Positions 1-7,062 of a stretch of 64,000 bases of DNA are shown here, piece after piece; position 1 is the first letter of the stretch, and each line of letters starts with the position of its first letter. Below the pieces are notes generated by a model. That model did not search any database. It saw only the letters and a list, made by a program, of their open reading frames with translations, and had not been told where the DNA came from. Position numbers and translations under genes: made by a program. Origin of the DNA: Pontibacter sp. G13 (lineage in GTDB: Bacteria > Bacteroidota > Bacteroidia > J057). The stretch is from the NCBI RefSeq assembly GCF_031851795.1, contig NZ_CP134696.1, forward strand, positions 3,182,501-3,246,500, given 5' to 3'.

Positions 1-87
1 AGCGGGTTCCGGTTCGATATGGCCACTGAGGAGGAACGTTCTAGATTCCTTCAGAAGTTCCAGAAGCGATTCGGAAAGCCAGAATAA
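1..87 (+). CDS. C-terminal end of an unidentified protein (partial)
   Basis: An open frame enters from the left edge and ends at a TAA at 85-87, giving 28 residues. The tail is charged and probably helical (EEERSRFLQKFQKRFGKPE). It is followed 20 bp later by a strong hairpin with a T-run, which fits the real 3' end of a gene. The family cannot be recognised from so short a tail. The reading frame is supported by the stop and the terminator only. Confidence 0.55.
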   Translation, partial: SGFRFDMATEEERSRFLQKFQKRFGKPE

Positions 88-108
88 TGGAGTTTCGATT
101 CCCAGTAA

Positions 109-147
109 GACAGTCGACTCCACATACGGGGTCGACTGTCCGTTTTT
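109..147 (+). terminator. Rho-independent terminator
   Basis: A perfect 10-bp inverted repeat (109-118 with 131-140, arm GACAGTCGAC) has a 12-nt loop and is followed by CGTTTTT. It closes the gene entering from the left and separates it from rpsT. Confidence 0.85.
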
Positions 148-227
148 GGGGGGAATCCATGTTATCGCTGCCAGAAATCAAAGGATTAGGTTGGGTAACA
201 AATATTTAGACAATTGCCGCCTACCGT

Positions 228-257
228 TTGGCTTTTGGAAACAGGTTTGTATATTTG
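228..257 (+). promoter_or_regulatory. Bacteroidota-type promoter of rpsT
   Basis: TATATTTG at 250-257 matches the Bacteroidota -7 consensus TAnnTTTG exactly. TTTG at 228-231 lies 18 nt upstream and fits the -33 box. The start codon of rpsT is 39 bp downstream. The boxes are seen directly; promoter activity is inferred. Confidence 0.6.
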
Positions 258-296
258 CAATCCGTTTAGGAGAAGACTTGAGATTAGACGAATTAT

Positions 297-551
297 ATGG
301 CACATCATAAGTCCGCGAAGAAGAGAATTCGCCAGAATGCCAAGCGAAGACTGAGAAACCGCTTCAAGAAGGCGACTATGCGTACCGCTATCAAGCGTCT
401 GCGCTTGGAAACAGATAAGGGTGAAGCAGAAAAAATGCTTCCATCCGTGGTATCTACCATCGACAGAGTTGCTAAAACCAACTTGATCCACAAGAAGAAC
501 GCTGCTAACCTGAAGAGCAAGTTGACCAAGCACGTCAACAAGCTTGCCTAA
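297..551 (+). CDS. rpsT: 30S ribosomal protein S20
   Basis: The 84-residue product is bS20, a primary 16S rRNA-binding protein of the small subunit. The start MAHHKSAKKRIRQNAKRRLRN is the typical S20 N-terminus, and the protein is very Lys/Arg rich and helical, ending KLTKHVNKLA as in the family. Length matches the usual 83-90 residues. It is monocistronic by position: a clear promoter lies upstream and radC follows after 149 bp. An antisense frame over the same bases is a shadow. Confidence 0.98.
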   Translation: MAHHKSAKKRIRQNAKRRLRNRFKKATMRTAIKRLRLETDKGEAEKMLPSVVSTIDRVAKTNLIHKKNAANLKSKLTKHVNKLA

Positions 552-700
552 GGGATAATAGCATATATGCGTGCTATTCGCACGGATTCTCCAAAAAATC
601 AGCTCGGCCATTTTGGTACGGGCTTTTTTGGTTACTTATCGCTTCATTTGTCCATCGATGATCCAAGGGTTTCCTGCATCTTGAGGAAATACACATCATC

Positions 701-1393
701 ATGGACCTCCTATCCTACAAACCCATCCACACCTGGGCCGTGGAAGACCGCCCACGTGAGAAACTGGCTGAGAAAGGCCTAGATGCCCTCACAGACGCCG
801 AATTGCTGGCCATCATCCTAGGCTCCGGCACCCGCAATCAATCTGCCCTTGACCTCGCCAGAAGCCTACTGGACTCCCATCAAAACCTACAAGGCCTTGC
901 AGCGGCTTCCTCCAAGGCCCTTACCAAGATCCGGGGAATCGGCCCCGTCAAGGCCCAAATCATTTTGGTCGTCTTCGAACTCGGCAGGCGCAAATCACAA
1001 CATGAGGCCAAACGAAGGCATATTCGGCATAGTCGAGACGCCGCCAAGTATCTCCAAGAAAAACTGGCAGACCGAAAGCAGGAGGTTTTTTGGGCGATTT
1101 TCCTGAACCAAAATCATGAGATTGTCCATGAACAACAATTCTTCGAAGGAGGAATTGCCAGCACAGTGATCGATACACGGGTCATCATGCATGTCGCCTT
1201 GGAGCATCTGGCAGCAGCCATGATCATTTGCCACAATCATCCATCCGGCAATCTCCGTCCCAGTGCCGCAGACCGGGCCATTACCCGCAAAATAAAATCA
1301 GGAGCCGACATCTTCGATATTCGGCTCCTGGATCATATTATCGTCTCCCATCGGGGATATTACTCATTCACTGACGAAGGATTGCTGGACTAA
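701..1393 (+). CDS. radC: RadC family JAB-domain protein
   Basis: The 230-residue protein has an N-terminal helix-hairpin-helix part (around residues 20-85, including IRGIGPVKAQ) and a C-terminal JAB/MPN-type domain. The metal motif H178-N-H180-P-S-G with D191 is complete. RadC proteins were named for DNA repair, but their biochemical role is unsettled; they resemble metal-dependent JAMM proteins. The ATG at 701 gives the usual family N-terminus ('W..EDRPREKL'). Its stop codon overlaps the stop of the convergent M1 peptidase by 4 bp, so the two genes share their 3' ends with no room for a terminator. Confidence 0.95.
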   Translation: MDLLSYKPIHTWAVEDRPREKLAEKGLDALTDAELLAIILGSGTRNQSALDLARSLLDSHQNLQGLAAASSKALTKIRGIGPVKAQIILVVFELGRRKSQHEAKRRHIRHSRDAAKYLQEKLADRKQEVFWAIFLNQNHEIVHEQQFFEGGIASTVIDTRVIMHVALEHLAAAMIICHNHPSGNLRPSAADRAITRKIKSGADIFDIRLLDHIIVSHRGYYSFTDEGLLD

Positions 1394-3321
1394 TCCTTGG
1401 TGGTTTTTCGGAAATCCAACTTGTTGTCCTTGGGATAGCTATCCGGAATATCATATCTACCGAGGGTAATACGCTGTACTTTCGCGTCGAAGGATTCTGT
1501 GATTTCAAGCTCTCGCTGGTTCTTCCAGACCGCAGGACTGAGATGCTTTTCAATCGTCTGACCGTTGGCCAATTCAAAGGAAAGGTGAACGGGTACCGGC
1601 ATACCTCCTTTGTTTTGGATGACCAAGCTGATATTCTTCTTTTTCCGGTCGATCAATCTCAGCTTGAGATCAGGCGTTGGGGACTCGAAGAACCAAGGCT
1701 TCCAGAACCATCCGAGGTCCTCTCCTGACGCCTCATTGAAAGTAAAGAAGAAGTCATAGGGAATAGGGTGCTTACCTGACCAGCGATCAATATACATCTG
1801 CATACCAAGGCGGAATACTGAATCGCCCAGTACTTCATGAAGCATGGAATATGCCACGGCTGGATGGCTGTAAGCATAGGTGTAATAGGCCGTTCCCTTC
1901 AGTTCATGGGTATTGGTCATCAGCGGAGGGTAATTGCCCTTGGCAACTTTTTGGAAGGTCAGGGTATTCAAAAGGGCTGGTCGATCTCCGTGCCCCAGTT
2001 CCTTTGTCAAATTCATCGGCAAATAGGAAGCCCAACCTTCGTCCATCCACGCATACCGCCGTTCATTGATTCCCATCAGGAATGGGAAATAGGTGTGGGC
2101 AATCTCATGATACACAAGTTGAAAGGTCGCCCCTTTGTGGTATGAAATGGAGTTGTTGACCATCATGGGATACTCCATTCCCCCACCGCCTTTGCCTCCT
2201 TGAAAAACCGTTAGCTTGGGATATGGATAGGCAACCCCGGGGGTATTCTTGGACAAATCCTCCACACTCTGTTGGGCAAATTCCGCTACATACTCAAAAT
2301 AGGTAGCTCCCGGCGCATAGCAAGTTTCGGTCAATACCCTTCTCCCCTCATCGTCTACCTTGGCACTGGTCGCATCCCAGAAATAATAGTTGGACAGACA
2401 AAAAGCAAAATCTGGAACTCCCTCAGCTTCAAAGCTCCAGGTATGGGTTCCTTCGCTATCTAGCGTAATCTGGGCTTTCTTACGGATATCCTCATAATCG
2501 ACGATTCTCACGACGGAATCCGTTTCCCATGCTTCTTGGTAACGAGACAAATAAGTCGGTTTAAGAATATCAGCAGGGTTTTGCCACTTTCCGGTAGACC
2601 ACACCAAAAATGATTCCGGAGCGGTGATCGACACCTTGAAGTCCCCAAAATCCTGATAGAACTCGTGCAGACCGTTGTAATCGTATTCATCCCATCCGAC
2701 AATGTCGTCGTACACCGCTACTTGGGGATACCAATAAGCCAAGAAATAGGCGAGATCCTTATTCTTTCCATAAGATCCCATACGCATATCTCCGCCTGCC
2801 GAAATCTGGAAATGCCAGGCAATCTCCACCTCTATAGAGTCCCCCGGAGCCAAGCCACTTTCTAGTGGAATAAATAGATTGGTCCCTTGGCGTTTGACCT
2901 CTCCAGATTTCTCGATCAAATCAAGCGTATCTCCGGCCAGTACGACCCGATCCAATTCCAGCCCGTCCGTCATATCCCCCGGAGCGATACGCATATCGCG
3001 GTCAAATTCGGGTTTGTAGAAATCCTGATAAGTACGAAAAACCAACTTGCTCAGGGTATCGGGGCTTTGGTTGAAATAGGTGACTACCTCAGCGCCTGAC
3101 AAGACTCGATCATCTGGATCAATAGACACCTGAATGTCATAATCTGCATGATTTTGGAAATATGCCTCACCGGGCTTGCCGTCGAGACTGCGAGAATGTT
3201 GCTCATAGGCGGATTCGAATGGAGCTTCCATCGGGAGTGCCTGGGGGGTAGGAGCCTGACCAAATACAGCCAGACATGTACCTGTCAGCGAGAGGATGCT
3301 TACGGCCTGTTTGAGATTCAT
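1390..3321 (-). CDS. M1 family zinc aminopeptidase, exported
   Basis: The 643-residue product begins with a Sec signal peptide (cleavage near FGQ-APTP, about residue 22), so it acts in the periplasm or outside. The gluzincin motif H405-E406-I-A-H409 with E428 in WMDEGW is intact, and GGMEYP replaces the classical GAMEN substrate-binding loop. M1 enzymes remove N-terminal residues from peptides. A longer frame exists upstream to 3474, but the ATG at 3321 is chosen because it places the signal peptide at the N-terminus. The gene is convergent with radC and divergent from the CHAT block. Confidence 0.93.
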   Translation of the reverse strand: MNLKQAVSILSLTGTCLAVFGQAPTPQALPMEAPFESAYEQHSRSLDGKPGEAYFQNHADYDIQVSIDPDDRVLSGAEVVTYFNQSPDTLSKLVFRTYQDFYKPEFDRDMRIAPGDMTDGLELDRVVLAGDTLDLIEKSGEVKRQGTNLFIPLESGLAPGDSIEVEIAWHFQISAGGDMRMGSYGKNKDLAYFLAYWYPQVAVYDDIVGWDEYDYNGLHEFYQDFGDFKVSITAPESFLVWSTGKWQNPADILKPTYLSRYQEAWETDSVVRIVDYEDIRKKAQITLDSEGTHTWSFEAEGVPDFAFCLSNYYFWDATSAKVDDEGRRVLTETCYAPGATYFEYVAEFAQQSVEDLSKNTPGVAYPYPKLTVFQGGKGGGGMEYPMMVNNSISYHKGATFQLVYHEIAHTYFPFLMGINERRYAWMDEGWASYLPMNLTKELGHGDRPALLNTLTFQKVAKGNYPPLMTNTHELKGTAYYTYAYSHPAVAYSMLHEVLGDSVFRLGMQMYIDRWSGKHPIPYDFFFTFNEASGEDLGWFWKPWFFESPTPDLKLRLIDRKKKNISLVIQNKGGMPVPVHLSFELANGQTIEKHLSPAVWKNQRELEITESFDAKVQRITLGRYDIPDSYPKDNKLDFRKTTKD

Positions 3322-3727
3322 GGGTAGGAAAATTGATAAATGATGGAGCCAAGTCGAAAGAAAGTTGGGTTCAGGATGTGTCCCAACCCCGAAACAACGA
3401 GCGACCGGAAAAGGATCGTATGCTACCATTCTGGAGTGCCAATCTCGCTTCCAAGCAGTGATCAGCAGGAACAATTACGGAAAAAAGCACCAAATCAGCA
3501 GAATGCTCCGAGTAGGATTCGAGGAATCAGGAGCGAATTCGCAAGAAATTTATTTTCCATTTTCGCATCAATCCTTGCAACTCATCAGGCGGGAATCCGG
3601 TTTTCTCACGGAAATCCCTAAATTAAGCGAATCAAATTATCATTCCCCCGCCAATTGGGGACTACTCATTTCCCAAACCTCCCATCCTACCTACTGGGGG
3701 ACGCTATGCTAACTCACTAATTTCAAT
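3322..3727. other. Divergent intergenic region between M1 peptidase and CHAT block
   Basis: About 400 bp separate two divergent genes, so the promoters of both should lie here. No exact TAnnTTTG box was found; TAATTTCA just before the CHAT start is one mismatch away but too close to the ATG to be convincing. No RNA gene, repeat or credible small gene was seen. Confidence 0.5.
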
Positions 3728-5560
3728 ATGCCCGAACGCGAGATTTCCACTGCTATCCTGGTTGCTACCGCCAACAGCTACGGCGAGCCGGACCGTTTGG
3801 AAATTCTCCATCAGGAGATGGACGATATCGCGGGTATATTCGAGGCATCAGCCACCCCGTTGGGCGTAGAGGTGATCCTAGAATCTCCCTCGGAGGGAAT
3901 CTTTCTATTTGACCAATTTCGATCATTCAGCCATCGGCCAGGCTTGAGCATCCTGCATCTGGCAGGTTTTGCTTCGGAAAATCATGTCCAGATTGAAGGA
4001 GGGCTAGGTTCGGAGCCATTGACCCCGGAGACCTTTGCCTCCATGACGGCCAAGCTCCCCGATCTCAAGGTCCTGTTTCTCAACGGCAGCGCAACCAAGG
4101 ACTTGATCACGGCCTTTTTGCAACAGGATATTCCGGCAATTTTCGCGACACATGCGAAACAGGATCGAGCCTTGTTGGGAGAAATTGCCACACATTTCTA
4201 CCAGAGCCTCGCCAAAGGGAATACCATCCAGCAGGCTTGCCAGCATGTGCGCAGAAACTGTGGGGTAGCATTTCCGATTGTGGAAGTCAGCTATGATCTG
4301 GAACAGGATGAGTTCATTTGGTCCCACAACGATGCTGATCCACCCAACTGGGGGATCTATATTCTCAAGGACAATCTGCATCACCTAGATTGGCATCTGC
4401 CTATTTTCCCAGAAAAAGAGCCTGTACCTGAGCGAAAGAATTGGTTGCGCCCCTTGGCCAAGCCGATATTGGGAGGAATTGTGGTAAGTGCGCTCCTGAG
4501 CATGGCCTTGTACCTTTGGGTAGTCAATCCTCGAATCCTGCATGATTGGGGGCTTTTCCCTGATCCATGCACCTTCCAATCTCCGGATGACTACAACATT
4601 ATCCTCCTGCCCATTCACCGAGAATCGGACTGTATTGTCCAAGATGAGAAAATCAATCTAAGCGTCTATCGGCGACTGGACAGAATTCACGGCGATCAAG
4701 AAGTCATCCAGATCCCGTCTCAAAGATGCCCTGTAGATGTACCGCACGAAATCAGTGGGTATTTCAATGCATGTGGAGCTGACTTGATCCTATGGGGGAG
4801 CTATATGCCCGAAGGCGATCTGCACGAGTTGCAAGGCATCAAATTCATGTATGCCTACAGAGGTATTGCAGACTCGCTGAAATGGGGAAGTATCAAGCTG
4901 TGGATGGAGAAAAGCCTCTTTCTTCCAGAGAACGAGAAGTCCCTATCCGCGGTAGAAGACGTCCTGCATTGGGTCAAAAGTACGCAGTATTTCGAGCGAG
5001 GCTTGTACGAGGAGACCATTCAGGAATTGTCCTCGATGAGGCAAGTACGTTCCCGCATATTGTTGGAGATTCCCGAACGGCTCATCACTTGCTATTTGGC
5101 CGTGGAGGAATGGGAAAAGGCGATCCAACAGTATGATCAAATCCTCACCATCCCCGGATTGCGGGACAAACAGTATGCACTCGAACGAGGTATGCTGTTG
5201 CAACGTGTGGGCCGACATGCCGAGGCTGTTTTGGATTTTGATATGGTGCTGGATCGCGATCCGTCTCTATTGGAAGTCCGGTTGGCGAGGGCCAAAAGCC
5301 TCATGGCGACCAATCGTCCAGAAGCTGCCAAGGTCGATCTCAATTATGCTTTGGAGAAACAGCCTCGTAATGGTCAGACCCATCTGTTGATGGCTGCGCT
5401 TTTTGCTTCCAATCAACAACGGGACTCCATGATTCACTCCTTCCAACGTGCACTTGCATACGGCGCCAATCGCCAACAATTCAAGCCTTGGTCTCCCACA
5501 TTTCGCCCTTATGACCTTGATTCTGAGCTTCAGGAGCTCATCGGTCAGATGCAAGAATAA
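3728..5560 (+). CDS. Membrane pseudo-CHAT protein with C-terminal TPR region
   Basis: The 610-residue protein has a CHAT-like (caspase-HetF-associated) fold at residues 8-215, one membrane helix at about 247-266, a middle region with four Cys (about 280-390), and TPR-like helical repeats from about 420 to the end. The catalytic pair is missing: LHLAGF81 stands where LHFTGH81 stands in the next gene, and LNGS121 where that protein has LSGC121. Arg/Lys before the helix suggest a cytoplasmic CHAT part and a periplasmic tail. It may act as a scaffold or regulator of the intact CHAT protein downstream. The family assignment is strong from the paralogue; the role is inference. Confidence 0.8.
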   Translation: MPEREISTAILVATANSYGEPDRLEILHQEMDDIAGIFEASATPLGVEVILESPSEGIFLFDQFRSFSHRPGLSILHLAGFASENHVQIEGGLGSEPLTPETFASMTAKLPDLKVLFLNGSATKDLITAFLQQDIPAIFATHAKQDRALLGEIATHFYQSLAKGNTIQQACQHVRRNCGVAFPIVEVSYDLEQDEFIWSHNDADPPNWGIYILKDNLHHLDWHLPIFPEKEPVPERKNWLRPLAKPILGGIVVSALLSMALYLWVVNPRILHDWGLFPDPCTFQSPDDYNIILLPIHRESDCIVQDEKINLSVYRRLDRIHGDQEVIQIPSQRCPVDVPHEISGYFNACGADLILWGSYMPEGDLHELQGIKFMYAYRGIADSLKWGSIKLWMEKSLFLPENEKSLSAVEDVLHWVKSTQYFERGLYEETIQELSSMRQVRSRILLEIPERLITCYLAVEEWEKAIQQYDQILTIPGLRDKQYALERGMLLQRVGRHAEAVLDFDMVLDRDPSLLEVRLARAKSLMATNRPEAAKVDLNYALEKQPRNGQTHLLMAALFASNQQRDSMIHSFQRALAYGANRQQFKPWSPTFRPYDLDSELQELIGQMQE

Positions 5561-5730
5561 CCGCCAATTCTTACATGTCGATAATTTCACCATTCCCTTC
5601 TGAGGGAGGAATTATTCAAGTTTGGGCAAAAAAACCATTGACCATTTACGCGATCCTTTTGACCGATCATTCCTTTTCACGTATAGCCTTTCACAAAAAG
5701 ACGTTACTTCAGATTGTTGCATTTGACTAA

Positions 5731-5746
5731 ATACCCATTTGGGTAT
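5731..5746. promoter_or_regulatory. Candidate operator palindrome before the CHAT protease gene
   Basis: ATACCCA-TT-TGGGTAT is a perfect 7-bp inverted repeat with a 2-nt spacer, ending 40 bp before the start of the CHAT gene. The size and position suit a dimeric repressor site. No regulator gene is adjacent, so the role is a guess. Confidence 0.3.
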
Positions 5747-5786
5747 ACATTCAAATTCATCCGTTCTTACTTGTAATCCTATTCCT

Positions 5787-6623
5787 ATGTTGGCATCATC
5801 GCGTGTGCCTGTTGTATTTCTTGCTTGCGTAAACAGTTACCGGCATGGAAAGCGGCTCAGGTACTTGGTACATGAGCGCAAGTCCATCGCCAAGATTCTT
5901 CAATTCGATCCAAACGCACCGCTTTACGAGCCCATCCAAAAGGGCAATCTTGCTAACCAGGTTTTCTTCAAATTACTCAACAAGCGGACTCATGCATCTC
6001 GAGTGACCGGCCTACACTTCACGGGCCACTGGGATGCACATCAGTTCAAACTGGAGTCGGACGAACTCGAGACCCCGATTACCCTCAAGGCACTTTCTGA
6101 CCTGATCGGGCAGCTCCCCAACCTCAAATGGGTATTTCTCAGTGGGTGTGCCAATCCGGCACTGGTGGAATTATTGTTGGCACGAGATGTACCAGCAGTC
6201 ATTGTCACCCAATCCAACGAGAAGGACCCTGCATGTCGGGCCATCGCCCAAACCTTTTATCAGCACCTCGCTCAAGGGCGGAGTATCATGGATGCATTCG
6301 ACAAGGTCGCCAGCATCCATCCTGAAATGCTCCCCATCTCGGCGCAATACGATGTGGAAGACAACACCTTCGATTGGATTGGAAAAACAGGCATGTTCAG
6401 CGACATGAAAATGCCTTGGGGCCTTTACTATCTCCCCGCCAATCAAGACCGGTTGTTGAAACCCGTAGAAACCCGCAGGATCATTCCGTTTCCTGTCCGC
6501 AATCCCAAAAGCAACGGTTGGCGGACAAGCGTATGGGCCAACGGACTTCAATGGGCAGCAGGCGTATTGGCTTTGGGCCTCCTTGCTGCTGGCATAACCA
6601 TGTTCCTCTATCCACCTTTTTGA
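5787..6623 (+). CDS. CHAT-domain protease-like protein, tail-anchored
   Basis: The 278-residue protein is almost all CHAT domain (residues 6-220) followed by a C-terminal membrane helix (about 254-274). The caspase-type dyad is present: H81 in LHFTGH and C121 in FLSGC. CHAT peptidases are cysteine proteases found in regulated cell-death and defence systems such as those with TPR or nucleotide-sensing partners. The ATG at 5787 is preferred to an in-frame ATG at 5739 because it starts just before the first beta strand and aligns residue by residue with the upstream paralogue (H81/F81, C121/S121). The short hydrophobic tail predicts anchoring with the protease in the cytoplasm. Confidence 0.85.
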   Translation: MLASSRVPVVFLACVNSYRHGKRLRYLVHERKSIAKILQFDPNAPLYEPIQKGNLANQVFFKLLNKRTHASRVTGLHFTGHWDAHQFKLESDELETPITLKALSDLIGQLPNLKWVFLSGCANPALVELLLARDVPAVIVTQSNEKDPACRAIAQTFYQHLAQGRSIMDAFDKVASIHPEMLPISAQYDVEDNTFDWIGKTGMFSDMKMPWGLYYLPANQDRLLKPVETRRIIPFPVRNPKSNGWRTSVWANGLQWAAGVLALGLLAAGITMFLYPPF

Positions 6624-6653
6624 TGAAATCATCCCATTACTCACCTTGCTAGT

Positions 6654-6685
6654 GCGCCAAGTCCTCCGAGATTTGGCGCTTTTTT
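6654..6685 (+). terminator. Terminator after the CHAT gene
   Basis: GCGCCAA (6654-6660) pairs with TTGGCGC (6673-6679) and is followed by TTTTTT. It ends the CHAT transcript 30 bp after the stop codon. Confidence 0.85.
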
Positions 6686-6754
6686 GTTGCCCACATCGTT
6701 ATCAGCGCATCTAAATTGCGTACATTTCGGCAGTTGGCCGGAGTCAACCCTTTA

Positions 6755-6784
6755 GAATTTCCCATTATTCAAAATGGGAAATTC
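6755..6784. repeat. 12-bp perfect inverted repeat
   Basis: GAATTTCCCATT (6755-6766) and AATGGGAAATTC (6773-6784) are exact reverse complements with a 6-nt spacer. It lies about 280 bp before the TPR-metallopeptidase start and after a separate terminator, so it is more likely an operator or leader hairpin than the end of the CHAT gene. ATTTTTC follows after a short gap. Confidence 0.5.
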
Positions 6785-7051
6785 CAGATTTTTCAAACTA
6801 GCAGGTAGGTTTTCAGTTGTTTTTGGCATGGAATCGATTGATGGTTTTCATTCAGGCTGTAAACGTCCATTTTCAACCTCTCAATAAGTCAACATCGGGT
6901 GCGTAGTATCCTACGTTCCCCACATTGGCGGCTTGAAAAGCTTAGAAAGCTCGTTTTCGCCTCGGACCCAAAACCTTCATCGACTTCGTAGAAGTTATGT
7001 AGAAACTCTCCCTTCACTCACTTGATCGACCCTAAACCTCTTTGCTCATTT

Positions 7052-7057
7052 AAGGAG
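7052..7057 (+). promoter_or_regulatory. Ribosome-binding site AAGGAG
   Basis: AAGGAG ends 5 nt before the ATG at 7063. Strong Shine-Dalgarno sequences are uncommon in this window, and this one fixes the start of the TPR-metallopeptidase gene. Confidence 0.65.
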
Positions 7058-7062
7058 ATGCT

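Larger units (their letters stand above)
6624..7062. other. Long intergenic region between CHAT and TPR-metallopeptidase genes
   Basis: This 439-bp gap holds a terminator at its left end (6654-6685), a 12-bp perfect inverted repeat (6755-6784), a small hairpin near 6910-6924 (CGTAG/CTACG) and a good ribosome-binding site at its right end. No credible coding frame was found. The terminator implies that the downstream gene has its own promoter here. Confidence 0.55.

Noticed and set aside
557-578. 7-bp hairpin AATAGCA/TGCTATT after rpsT as terminator
   Set aside because: There is no T-run after it and the stem is AT-rich, so it is not supported as a terminator.
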